This document shows, piece by piece, positions 1 to 6,448 of a stretch of 64,000 nucleotides of DNA. Source of the stretch: Candidatus Borkfalkia avistercoris (GTDB taxonomy: Bacteria > Bacillota > Clostridia > Christensenellales > Borkfalkiaceae); NCBI GenBank assembly GCA_019115995.1, contig DXCL01000046.1:1-64000 (forward strand). The letters run 5' to 3'. A program made the position numbers and the translations under genes. The notes below the pieces were generated by a model, which saw only the letters and a program-made list of their open reading frames with translations, did not search any database and was not told the origin of the DNA. Each line of letters begins with the position of its first letter. Within the stretch, counting starts at the first letter, position 1.

Positions 1-113
1 ATGTCGCCATATACAAAATCAGTATATGCAACAAGTGCAGCTACGCCCCACCAACAAGCATAAGTTATGACAAATGTAATAATAAGATATTTCACAACCG
101 CTTTTATCTTCAT
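1..113 (-). CDS. CPBP-type intramembrane protease, N-terminal fragment
   Basis: Only the first 37 codons lie in the window; the gene runs off the left edge. The start MKIKAVVKYLIITFVITYAC begins a hydrophobic segment typical of the first membrane helix of CPBP (CAAX-like) glutamic endopeptidases, but none of the catalytic motifs are visible, so the family call is tentative. No Shine-Dalgarno sequence precedes the ATG; a TATAAT box ends seven bases before it, so the transcript may be leaderless. The gene lies just beyond the left end of the integrated element and its displaced tRNA terminator, so it should be ordinary host DNA. Confidence 0.5.
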   Translation of the reverse strand, partial: MKIKAVVKYLIITFVITYACWWGVAALVAYTDFVYGD

Positions 114-119
114 ATAGCT

Positions 120-148
120 ATTATAGCATAGCAATGGAACGAAGTCAC
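120..148 (-). promoter_or_regulatory. Promoter for the left-edge membrane protein gene
   Basis: On the minus strand GTGACT (143-148) and TATAAT (120-125) are separated by 17 bases. The predicted start of transcription falls on or next to the ATG at 113, which suggests a leaderless mRNA. Confidence 0.55.
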
Positions 149-159
149 CTGTATGGGGT

Positions 160-218
160 TATAAAAAAAGAAATAATCCGAACGCTCCGCCGACTAAAAT
201 CGGTTTCAGGTTCGGATT
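160..218 (-). terminator. Displaced original terminator of tRNA-Ser
   Basis: A long hairpin with 9-bp outer arms (175-183 with 210-218) and an inner stem (190-193 with 200-203) is followed on the minus strand by a T-rich run. It lies directly after the displaced 3' half of tRNA-Ser and probably terminated the tRNA before the element inserted. Confidence 0.7.
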
Positions 219-227
219 ATACTCGTT

Positions 228-287
228 TGGCGCAGAGAAAGGGATTTGAACCCTTGGTGCTCTTATGGGAGCACACACGATTTCGAG
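228..287 (-). repeat. attL: displaced 3' half of tRNA-Ser
   Basis: This 60-bp copy of the 3' half of tRNA-Ser ends with an encoded CCA. Positions 256-287 are identical to 3245-3276 (32 bp); 228-255 differ from 3217-3244 at three sites, all transitions. One pair of changes is compensatory in the T stem. Identity stops exactly after the anticodon loop region, as expected for a tyrosine-recombinase core in a tRNA gene. Confidence 0.9.
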
Positions 288-350
288 ACAGCGCCCCATG
301 CGGTTTGAGCGTAGCGCCCCTTGTGGCAAACCGCCCCGAGGGGCGCTTTT
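288..350. repeat. Alternative inverted repeats just inside attL
   Basis: AGCGCCCC occurs at 290-297 and 313-320 and its complement GGGGCGCT at 340-347, while CGGTTTG (301-307) pairs with CAAACCG (327-333). These allow mutually exclusive hairpins between attL and the repressor stop codon. They could form a terminator or sites for integrase or accessory proteins; the function is not known. Confidence 0.5.
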
Positions 351-788
351 TTAATGCTTTCCTTGCGCTCTACGCTGTGCGCGGCTTTGTTTCTGTGCGT
401 TTTCAACCGCGGCACGGCAAGCTCTGTACCACGCCTCGATGTCTTGCCCCTGCATTTTTGCCACGCCTAAAAAGACAAACATTTCAAAAGGGATTTTGAA
501 GTGTGCAACAATTTTGACGATTTGCGGAATTGTCGGTGCGTTTATCCCGTTCTCATATCGGTTTATAGTCGGATTAGGAATGTCAATTTCCTTGCTCAAT
601 GTATTGAGTGATTCTTTTTCGATTTCACGCATTGCTTTCAGCGCGGCACCGAATGCTTTAATAACGTCCGTTTCGTCAAGCTCTGTGTTTAAGTAGTTTT
701 CAAGGTCGGTTTTCGATACGCCTAAATTTTGGGCATTCATCACGACAGCGGTATAAAAGCCCAATACTTCACTTACTTTTAACTTCAT
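351..788 (-). CDS. XRE-family transcriptional regulator (element repressor)
   Basis: This 145-residue protein has an N-terminal region of about 55 residues not recognised, then a Cro/CI-type helix-turn-helix at about residues 58-108, with the typical NRYENG turn between the two DNA-contact helices. The C-terminus is basic. GAGGTG lies five bases before the ATG. It is the only leftward gene in the element and is divergent from the replication genes across a control region with three matching dyads, so it probably represses the rightward promoter and itself. The target assignment is inferred from layout. Confidence 0.85.
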   Translation of the reverse strand: MKLKVSEVLGFYTAVVMNAQNLGVSKTDLENYLNTELDETDVIKAFGAALKAMREIEKESLNTLSKEIDIPNPTINRYENGINAPTIPQIVKIVAHFKIPFEMFVFLGVAKMQGQDIEAWYRACRAAVENAQKQSRAQRRAQGKH

Positions 789-819
789 AAAAACACCTCG
801 CTAAATCTTTCATAGAAAC

Positions 820-848
820 ATTATACAGGAAAGAGAAAAATTTTTCTA
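820..848 (-). promoter_or_regulatory. Promoter of the XRE repressor gene
   Basis: TATAAT (820-825) lies 17 bases from TAGAAA (843-848) on the minus strand. The -35 region overlaps the first operator dyad (846-859), which fits autoregulation. Confidence 0.55.
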
Positions 849-914
849 CTTTTTCGTAGCAATTCGCTTGACATTACGAATTCGTAGCGCTATACTAATA
901 TTACGAATCCGTAG
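846..914. promoter_or_regulatory. Three spaced operator dyads
   Basis: Three 14-bp sites, CTACTTTTTCGTAG (846-859), TTACGAATTCGTAG (874-887) and TTACGAATCCGTAG (901-914), lie 28 and 27 bp apart. The middle site fills the spacer of the rightward promoter, the third covers its predicted start point and the first overlaps the repressor promoter. The arrangement resembles phage-type operator triplets. Confidence 0.8.
868..896 (+). promoter_or_regulatory. Rightward promoter of the element
   Basis: TTGACA (868-873), a 17-base spacer and TATACT (891-896) form a near-consensus promoter. It should drive the small gene, rep and integrase. The middle operator sits exactly within the spacer. Confidence 0.85.
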
Positions 915-977
915 TGCAGGACAACACGGAAAGAATTAGCCAACTTAATAGGCATCGTGCCGTTAAAATCTGTTTAA

Positions 978-1003
978 GCTCCGTAGTCCTGTACGGGGCT
1001 TTT
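978..1003 (+). terminator. Leader hairpin with T run (possible attenuator)
   Basis: An 8-bp stem (978-985 with 992-999, one G-T pair) with a six-base loop is followed by TTTT. It lies in the 120-base untranslated leader ahead of the small gene, so it may attenuate transcription or be part of replication control. Confidence 0.5.
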
Positions 1004-1026
1004 ACTGTATTCAAGGAGAAAAGACA

Positions 1027-1386
1027 ATGTTTCAATTCGAAAATGCATGGTATCAAGAACTTTTAGAAAAGAGCAAGCGCGGTAGGTACGCAATACGGAA
1101 CAGAAAGGCACTCCAAGACTTCGCGGAAGTAGTGGAGAACTTAGAGCCGTTCGAAGTCGGCTTTATAAAAGCCCTGCGCGCCTGTGATTGGGGTTTCAAA
1201 GCGGAGATAAAGTCGGCGGTGCTTTCGTTTCATCAAACCCGATTTAAGTTTTACCGCCTGCTGTCTATCATGCTTACGGCAGAAAGTTGCATAAAAGGCA
1301 TTGCGGAACCCGCCCGGGGTTTCCCCCACGTAGCCGCCCCGGAAGGGGGCACGGGGGAAACCCCGCCAACGCAAAGCGAAACTTAA
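1027..1386 (+). CDS. Small hypothetical protein of the integrative element
   Basis: A 119-residue protein of unknown family, preceded by AAGGAG eight bases before ATG. The first 85 residues are charged and probably helical. The last 30 residues are rich in Gly, Pro and Thr because the reading frame passes through a large GC-rich inverted repeat (1316-1364), so that tail may be a by-product of a DNA structure. It is first in the rightward operon, ahead of rep. Small genes in this position often control copy number or excision, but nothing visible proves such a role here. Confidence 0.6.
   Translation: MFQFENAWYQELLEKSKRGRYAIRNRKALQDFAEVVENLEPFEVGFIKALRACDWGFKAEIKSAVLSFHQTRFKFYRLLSIMLTAESCIKGIAEPARGFPHVAAPEGGTGETPPTQSET
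1316..1364. repeat. Nested perfect inverted repeat, candidate replication origin
   Basis: GGGGTTTCCCCC (1316-1327) is the exact reverse complement of GGGGGAAACCCC (1353-1364), and a second hairpin (GCCCC 1336-1340 with GGGGC 1346-1350) lies inside. No T run follows, so it is not a standard terminator. Rolling-circle origins often contain such extruding hairpins close to rep, so a double- or single-strand origin is a reasonable inference. Confidence 0.6.
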
Positions 1387-1415
1387 CTTGATTAAAGGTA
1401 TTTTTGATTCCGCGA

Positions 1416-1450
1416 GGTGCTCTTTTGGGAGGTTCTTTTTTGAGACAGTC
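1416..1450 (+). repeat. Internal att-like sequence
   Basis: GGTGCTCTTTTGGGAG (1416-1431) matches the att core at 256-271 at 15 of 16 positions, and after a gap GAGACAG (1442-1448) matches the bases that follow the core at attL (285-291). The second match lies partly in element DNA rather than in tRNA. The same stretch carries the ribosome binding site of rep, so chance and selection cannot be separated here. Confidence 0.4.
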
Positions 1451-2300
1451 GCGCTTTTACGATAGAAAATTGATAGTCAGCGGCAACGTTGCGGAGCTCT
1501 ACGAGTACGAGTTACCCGTTAGCCGTTTCGCGCCGTCAAAGCCCGTCGGACGGGCTGGACAGACTGGCACGACAGAAGAGCAGAAACAAGAGAACAGACG
1601 GAAACGCGCTCAGCGAGCGCGGCAGAAAGTACGCCGCTATGCGAATGCAAATTTCTCCAACGATTCAAAGTTTCTAACGCTCACTTTCAAAGACAATATG
1701 ACGGACTTGAAAGCCGCAAACCGCGACTTCACAAACTTCATCAAGCGCTTTAATAGATACTCTGGGCGACGGCTTCAATACATCGCGGTTCCCGAATTTC
1801 AAGAGCGCGGCGCGGTTCATTATCACATGCTTTTGAATGCCCCCTATATCCCGCACGGGAAGCTTGCCGAACTTTGGGGGCATGGTTTTGTAAAGGTCAA
1901 TCGCATTGACAACGTTGACAATATCGGCGCGTATATTACAAAGTACATGACCAAAGACAGCTTAGACGAACGGCTTAACGGCGTAAAATGCTACTTCATG
2001 AGCTACAATTTGAAAAAGCCCGAACAGACCACAAACGAGGAGCTTATAGACGAAGTGCTTTCCGCCTGCACAGTCAAGCGCGTAGCCTGTTCAAGTAAAT
2101 TCGATACGGAATATTTCGGCGAGGTTCGTTATACGCAGCTCATCATGAAAGAACGGATTTCTCTTGCCGAACTCCGCAAGCAAATCCCCTTACAATCTAA
2201 TAGCCCAAGCGTTGCCCCTTTCGGCGTAAGCGGTTTAGCTCGCCCGTTGAAACAAACTTTATGTGCATTGCAACGCGCAACAAAGCCCTTCGGCGTTTGA
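1440..2300 (+). CDS. Rolling-circle replication initiator (HUH endonuclease Rep)
   Basis: The protein is expected to nick one strand at the element origin and start rolling-circle replication. I chose the TTG at 1440 because GGGAGGT lies six bases before it, giving 286 residues; an upstream TTG at 1404 is possible. Motif I (FLTLTF) is at about residues 78-83, the metal-binding HUH motif (VHYHM) at about 126-130, and the YITKYMTK segment at about 165-172 supplies candidate catalytic tyrosines. The family occurs in small plasmids, single-stranded phages and integrative elements of Firmicutes. It is followed after 52 bases by the integrase gene. Confidence 0.85.
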   Translation: MRQSRFYDRKLIVSGNVAELYEYELPVSRFAPSKPVGRAGQTGTTEEQKQENRRKRAQRARQKVRRYANANFSNDSKFLTLTFKDNMTDLKAANRDFTNFIKRFNRYSGRRLQYIAVPEFQERGAVHYHMLLNAPYIPHGKLAELWGHGFVKVNRIDNVDNIGAYITKYMTKDSLDERLNGVKCYFMSYNLKKPEQTTNEELIDEVLSACTVKRVACSSKFDTEYFGEVRYTQLIMKERISLAELRKQIPLQSNSPSVAPFGVSGLARPLKQTLCALQRATKPFGV

Positions 2301-2352
2301 GAATATCAGCGCGCCCCGCGCCCCCTCTCGCCTACTGTTTGCAGGAGACAAA

Positions 2353-3189
2353 ATGAAAAGAAAGTCTACCTCCCAGACCCTTGGCATTTGGCTTGCCGAG
2401 TGGTTCAGCGTTTACAAGCTCCCGACCGTTGCTAAAAGTACGGCGGAGAATATAGAGCGCGTTATTCGCTTACATATCCCGCAATGGCTCAAAGATTTGC
2501 GGCTTACCGATTTGCGCGCTTTCACGATAGATAAAGCGTTGTCGGGCATAAAATCTACCCGCATGCGGAAGTATGCCTTCCACGTGCTCAATAACAGCCT
2601 TAACAAGGCTTTTCGCCTTGACCTTATTGAATCGGATATTATGAAGAAAGCAGAGCCGATTAAACACCGCTCTAAGCGCGGAGAGGCTCTCACCGTTACC
2701 GAGCAACGCGAGTTTTTGCAAAAGGTAGGCAATCACTATATGCGCAATCTTTTCGAGTTCTACCTATATACGGGCGTAAGGCGTTGCGAGGCTCTTTCGC
2801 TCCGTTGGGCTGACATCGATTTCGAGAGCGATTCAATCCTTATCCGCGGCACAAAAACGCTTACCTCTTTCCGCCGTTTAGACATGCTTCCGCGCGTTCG
2901 TGAGATTCTCCTAAAACAGAAAGCGCAATGCCCCGATAGCCCGCTCGTGTTCCCCTATAAAAAGTTTTACGTTGACGAGGTTTTTAAAAAGTTCTGTCCG
3001 AATCACAAGCTCCATGATCTTCGGCATACTTTCGTTACAAGGTGCGCCGAATGTGGCATAAATGTAAATGTTTGTCAAAGCCTTGCAGGGCACAGTGATA
3101 TAAAAGTAACGCTTCAAACATATACCCATGCGACCGACTTTTTTCGAAAGTCTGAGTATATGAAATTCGATATAGAGCCGCCAAAATGA
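2353..3189 (+). CDS. Tyrosine-type site-specific integrase
   Basis: This 278-residue recombinase should insert and excise the element at tRNA-Ser. An N-terminal SAM-like core-binding domain (about 5-95) precedes the catalytic domain. The catalytic set is complete: Arg143 (TGVRR), Lys168, His221 and Arg224 (HDLRH), His247 (AGHSD) and Tyr257 (TYTHA). The start at 2353 has AGGAG six bases upstream; the open frame extends further left but overlaps rep. The gene ends 28 bp from the tRNA, the usual place for an integrase of a tRNA-inserted element. No excisionase was recognised, though the small upstream gene could play that part. Confidence 0.95.
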   Translation: MKRKSTSQTLGIWLAEWFSVYKLPTVAKSTAENIERVIRLHIPQWLKDLRLTDLRAFTIDKALSGIKSTRMRKYAFHVLNNSLNKAFRLDLIESDIMKKAEPIKHRSKRGEALTVTEQREFLQKVGNHYMRNLFEFYLYTGVRRCEALSLRWADIDFESDSILIRGTKTLTSFRRLDMLPRVREILLKQKAQCPDSPLVFPYKKFYVDEVFKKFCPNHKLHDLRHTFVTRCAECGINVNVCQSLAGHSDIKVTLQTYTHATDFFRKSEYMKFDIEPPK

Positions 3190-3190
3190 C

Positions 3191-3214
3191 AAAAAGCACC
3201 CTCTTTCGGGTGCT
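3191..3214 (-). terminator. Terminator after tRNA-Ser
   Basis: GCACCC and GGGTGC form a hairpin followed on the minus strand by TTTTT. It ends the tRNA transcript and is supplied by element DNA, replacing the host terminator displaced to 160-218. It could also slow transcription leaving the integrase gene. Confidence 0.75.
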
Positions 3215-3216
3215 CT

Positions 3217-3276
3217 TGGCGCAGAGAGAGGGATTCGAACCCTCGGTGCTCTTATGGGAGCACACACGATTTCGAG
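3217..3276 (-). repeat. attR: 3' half of the functional tRNA-Ser
   Basis: Direct repeat partner of 228-287. The 32-bp identical core is 3245-3276 and covers the variable arm and anticodon stem-loop. The 3' part (3217-3244) now completing the tRNA was probably brought in by the element. Confidence 0.9.
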
Positions 3277-3308
3277 TCGTGCGCGTTCGACCACTCCGCC
3301 ATCTCTGC
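3217..3308 (-). tRNA. tRNA-Ser(CGA)
   Basis: A full class II tRNA: the acceptor stem pairs 3302-3308 with 3221-3227, the anticodon loop CTCGAAA gives anticodon CGA, a long variable arm is present, and CCA is encoded at the 3' end. It decodes UCG serine codons. It remains intact because the element restores its 3' half. Confidence 0.95.
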
Positions 3309-3321
3309 GTTACATTTAGTT

Positions 3322-3350
3322 ATTTTACTATATTATTCAAATTTTGTCAA
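3322..3350 (-). promoter_or_regulatory. Promoter of tRNA-Ser
   Basis: TTGACA (3345-3350) and TAAAAT (3322-3327) are separated by 17 bases on the minus strand. The -35 side lies inside the 3' end of the upstream membrane protein gene. Confidence 0.75.
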
Positions 3351-3851
3351 TCTTTCAGGCAGATATTTTATCAATAAAGTAGACAAAACGCCGATCACGA
3401 TGCCCGCCAATACGCTGAACGCGCACACAAACGGAAGCTGGATATAGAGAGATTCCGCTTCCATGATGAGCACGGCAACGCTCGTGCGCGCAATATTGCT
3501 GAGCACCGCCCCCGCGATGCTCACGGAAACGAGGCTCACCCGCGGAAAGAGCATACCGTACATGCCCGCCATCGCGAGATAGGCGCACAGGCTCCCCGCC
3601 AGATTGAACGGCAGAACAAAGGGCGTAACAAAAAGCGCTGTGATCAGGTTTTTCAGCAGAATAAAAACAAAAGCATCTCCCGCGCCGAATACGATGATAA
3701 CGAACAAAACAACGCTGTTTGCAAGCCCTATTTTGACGTACGGCGCCATCGGAAGCAGCGGCGGAATGAGAGACTCGACGACAAAGAGCACGCTCGCCAT
3801 CGCGAGCAGCGCCCCGAGCGCGGCAATGCGGCGGGCAGACAGTTTTTTCAT
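3333..3851 (-). CDS. Gx transporter family membrane protein (EetB-like)
   Basis: A 172-residue protein with about five hydrophobic segments, matching the Gx transporter family once annotated as heptaprenyl diphosphate synthase component I. Its start overlaps the end of the NusG-II gene by four bases (ATGA), and that gene sits directly after an ApbE flavin transferase. The same domain pair occurs in flavin-based extracellular electron transfer loci of Gram-positive bacteria (EetA/EetB), so a role in moving electrons or flavin-linked components across the membrane is inferred. No NADH dehydrogenase or PplA partner is in the window. Confidence 0.75.
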   Translation of the reverse strand: MKKLSARRIAALGALLAMASVLFVVESLIPPLLPMAPYVKIGLANSVVLFVIIVFGAGDAFVFILLKNLITALFVTPFVLPFNLAGSLCAYLAMAGMYGMLFPRVSLVSVSIAGAVLSNIARTSVAVLIMEAESLYIQLPFVCAFSVLAGIVIGVLSTLLIKYLPERLTKFE

Positions 3852-4291
3852 GCGTCGCCTCCCAACGCGCCCACGATCTTTAACGTGAGGCCGTGCGGCA
3901 TGCAGATGATCTCTCCGCTGTCCGCTTCCCCCATCAGCATGCAGGTATGGTCGGAACAGTCCGCTTTCTCCACGCGCACTTTGCCACCCTCAACGACGAT
4001 CAGATTGCCGTTTTCAAAGTTTTCATAATATTCGCCGATCATGACCCGAACGATGCTTCCGCCGCCCGAGCGCACGGTATAAAGATATTGCGCGTCTTCG
4101 TTGAGAGGGATCGTTGCGATCGTTTCGCCGAAAGATATTACTTCTACATAAACGCCCCTTTCGCGACGAAAGCCGAAAGAAAAAAAGGTAAAGAGCGCCA
4201 CAAGTAAGATGCAGACGACAAAAACAAGCACGTCGCCCTTGGCAAAATACTTTCCTTCCCTGATCTTTGCGATCTTCTCTTCCCTTTTCAT
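3848..4291 (-). CDS. NusG domain II-containing membrane-anchored protein (EetA-like)
   Basis: The 147-residue protein has a cytoplasmic start, one membrane helix at about residues 20-40 and an extracytoplasmic NusG-II domain (about 50-140). Two conserved cysteines (CSDHTCM, near residue 115) and a third (IICMPHG) sit where the family carries them. It lies between apbE (one-base gap) and the Gx transporter gene (four-base overlap), so the three are co-translated. By domain type it resembles EetA of flavin-based extracellular electron transfer; the exact reaction is unknown. Confidence 0.75.
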   Translation of the reverse strand: MKREEKIAKIREGKYFAKGDVLVFVVCILLVALFTFFSFGFRRERGVYVEVISFGETIATIPLNEDAQYLYTVRSGGGSIVRVMIGEYYENFENGNLIVVEGGKVRVEKADCSDHTCMLMGEADSGEIICMPHGLTLKIVGALGGDA

Positions 4292-4292
4292 G

Positions 4293-5543
4293 TCAGTTCA
4301 GAATGCTCTCCACCTTCGCGATATACTCCGTCTCCACCCGGCATGCCGCGATTTCGTCCGTTGCGGAATTTTTATTGCCCTCGGAAAAGACCTCCTCGAT
4401 ATTTTCGGAGCCGACGCCGATATATTCGGCATATTCCTTTCTGTTCATCACGGTAACGTCGCCCACTGCGTAATATTTGAAATCTCGCGTGATTATGACC
4501 GCACCGATACCGTATTTTTGCGAAAGCGTTTCAAAAAAACCGATCGCGTCAGTGAGAGGCATGCAGAAAGCCGCCGTCGAAAGCGCATCGGCAAACGCTC
4601 CCGCGTTTTTGTGCGCGGCGTTCGGCACGACGACGGTAACGCTTATGATGCCGCGATCCGCGGGCACACCCGTTTCGGGATCGATGATGTGCGGGTAGAT
4701 CTTCCCGTCGTAAACGTAAAAGCGATAATTGTCTGCGCTGGTCGTAACGGACGCGTCCGTTACTCCGACAAGGTACAGCCCCTCGGAAATGCCGGTCGTG
4801 AGCCTGCGCGGATTCTCTATACCAACATTGTAACCGCGCAGAGTCTGCCCGTCGCGCTTTCTTCCGAGATAAGCCGAATTCGAGGAGGAGACGTTCACGA
4901 TGCCGTCGATCCCCGAACCCTCGTATTTTTCGTAAATATAGGAAACGACCGCGTCGCACATATACCCTTTGGCAATACCGCCGAAATCGAGCTTTGCGCC
5001 GCTTGCGGATTTCACGACAGAGTTCCCCTCTTCCAACGAAAACAAAGACAGATCCGAAACCTCCCGCGCGCCTTGCTGCGATTCTTCCGAAGGAGACGGG
5101 CGCGGATCGGTATAATGCCCCGCGTTTGCGGGTGAAAAGCCCCACAATTCTGTAAGCGGATAGAGCGCGGGAGAGAACTTGCCGCCGCTCTCCTCGGCGA
5201 ATTCCCGCGACATTTGCATAAGAGCGGCCGTTTCTTCGCTGACGGAAACGGCTTGCCCCGCCTCCGCCCCGTTGACGCGGGAAAGATCGCTCTCCCCGAT
5301 CTCCACGCTGAATTTTTCTTCCAGCCCGTTCAGGAGCGTGCGGAGCTCGCCCATGAGCTGTTCGTAATCCCCGACGGAAAGATTTTCCCCGTCGATATAC
5401 AGATCCTCGCGCGCCAGGCCGAGCTGCACAAAATAAGACCCGTCGTTATCATCGGAATGCCCGCCGCCGGTCGCCGCGCAACCCGATAAAAACAGGGCGA
5501 ACGCAAGCGCAAACGCGGCTGCGGACGAAAAAATACCTTTCAA
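4293..5543 (-). CDS. apbE: FAD:protein FMN transferase (ApbE), lipoprotein
   Basis: ApbE transfers FMN from FAD to a threonine in exported flavoproteins. The 416-residue protein has a lipoprotein signal with lipobox LSGC near residue 21. Family motifs are present: the SPALYPLTELWGF segment, the DFGGIAKGY flavin-binding motif, HIIDPETG and the metal-binding FADALSTA motif near the C-terminus. It starts with TTG, four bases after the degV stop, and lacks a clear ribosome binding site, so it is probably coupled to degV. No obvious FMN-acceptor protein follows; the NusG-II and Gx proteins are its likely partners. Confidence 0.9.
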   Translation of the reverse strand: MKGIFSSAAAFALAFALFLSGCAATGGGHSDDNDGSYFVQLGLAREDLYIDGENLSVGDYEQLMGELRTLLNGLEEKFSVEIGESDLSRVNGAEAGQAVSVSEETAALMQMSREFAEESGGKFSPALYPLTELWGFSPANAGHYTDPRPSPSEESQQGAREVSDLSLFSLEEGNSVVKSASGAKLDFGGIAKGYMCDAVVSYIYEKYEGSGIDGIVNVSSSNSAYLGRKRDGQTLRGYNVGIENPRRLTTGISEGLYLVGVTDASVTTSADNYRFYVYDGKIYPHIIDPETGVPADRGIISVTVVVPNAAHKNAGAFADALSTAAFCMPLTDAIGFFETLSQKYGIGAVIITRDFKYYAVGDVTVMNRKEYAEYIGVGSENIEEVFSEGNKNSATDEIAACRVETEYIAKVESILN

Positions 5544-5546
5544 ATT

Positions 5547-6416
5547 TTAACCGTTCCGTCTTTTATTTCCGTAGAAGATAAGACCCAGCGTTCCCGGCCC
5601 GCAGTGAGACGCGATGACCGGCCCGACGATCTGATAGTCTATCTTCAAATCGCCGAAGGTCTCGCGGAGCGCAGACACGAACGCTTCCCCCGTTTCGGGG
5701 CAGTCTGCCTGCAAGACCTCCACGCGTTTTTCTTTATCGAATTCCTTTTCGCACATCAGGCGGATAAACTCCGTAAAAACCTTTTTGGAGCCCTTGATCT
5801 TGCCGACGCTCTGCAAAGAGCCGTCCGGCATGACGGTGATGAGCGGTTTGATCCCCAAAAGCTTGCCGAACGCCGCCGTTACCGCAGAGATGCGCCCCCC
5901 TCTTTTGAGATAGATCAGATCGTCTACGATAAAGTAAACGTGCGTGTGCTCGCACACCTCGGAAAGATACTCTTCAAGCTCGTCCATCGAAGCGCCCTCG
6001 GCATATTTTTCCGCAGCCATGCGCACCTGAAAGCCGGCGCCGAGGCTGATGGAGCGCGTGTCGAAAGTCCTGATCTCCCTTTCGGGATACTTTTCTTTCA
6101 ACGCGGCGATCGCCTTATCCATGCTCTCGAAAGTCGCCGAAAGTTTATGCGAAAAAGTAACGTAAAAAATATCCTGCCCCTCTTTGAGCACGGGTTCGAA
6201 ATAATCGATATAATTCTGCTCGTTGATCGCAGACGTCGTAGGCACGGCGCCTTCGCGCATCCTCTGATAAAAGTGCGCGAAATCCGTCTCTTTGCCCAGG
6301 TCGTAATAATATTCCTTGCCGTCAAGAACGTACGGCATGCGTATCACGTGCAGCCCGAATTTTTCCGCTTCGGTATACCACAGCTCGCAGTTGGAATCGC
6401 AAAACAGCTGATACAT
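5547..6416 (-). CDS. DegV family fatty-acid-binding protein
   Basis: DegV/FakB-type proteins bind a fatty acid and present it to a kinase. The protein (289 residues from the ATG at 6416, preceded by GGGGTGAAGA; an in-frame GTG lies three codons upstream) shows the N-terminal CDSNCEL segment, PTTSAINEQ substrate loop, YLKRGGRIS and the KPLITV segment typical of the family. It is first in a leftward operon with apbE and the electron-transfer-like membrane proteins. No FakA kinase is nearby, so its ligand and partner remain open. Confidence 0.9.
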   Translation of the reverse strand: MYQLFCDSNCELWYTEAEKFGLHVIRMPYVLDGKEYYYDLGKETDFAHFYQRMREGAVPTTSAINEQNYIDYFEPVLKEGQDIFYVTFSHKLSATFESMDKAIAALKEKYPEREIRTFDTRSISLGAGFQVRMAAEKYAEGASMDELEEYLSEVCEHTHVYFIVDDLIYLKRGGRISAVTAAFGKLLGIKPLITVMPDGSLQSVGKIKGSKKVFTEFIRLMCEKEFDKEKRVEVLQADCPETGEAFVSALRETFGDLKIDYQIVGPVIASHCGPGTLGLIFYGNKRRNG

Positions 6417-6448
6417 ATTCTTCACCCCATTCTTTGGTAATATTCATT

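Larger units (their letters stand above)
256..3244 (+). mobile_element. Minimal rolling-circle integrative element in tRNA-Ser
   Basis: The element is bounded by 32-bp direct repeats (256-287 and 3245-3276) made of tRNA-Ser sequence, so the excised circle would be 2,989 bp. It carries four genes: a leftward XRE repressor and a rightward row of a small unknown gene, a HUH rolling-circle Rep and a tyrosine integrase next to the tRNA. No relaxase, type IV secretion, capsid, tail or filamentous-phage assembly genes are present. Known families suggest an integrating plasmid or a satellite that needs a helper to move; which one cannot be decided from sequence. Confidence 0.85.

Noticed and set aside
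134-499. 121-codon frame covering attL and the repressor end
   Set aside because: It runs through tRNA sequence and hairpins and has no ribosome binding site.
1316-1364. Inverted repeat as a transcription terminator
   Set aside because: No T run follows on either strand and it lies inside a reading frame, so an origin or structural role is more likely.
3186-3377. 63-codon frame over tRNA-Ser
   Set aside because: It is antisense to the tRNA and is an artefact of tRNA sequence.
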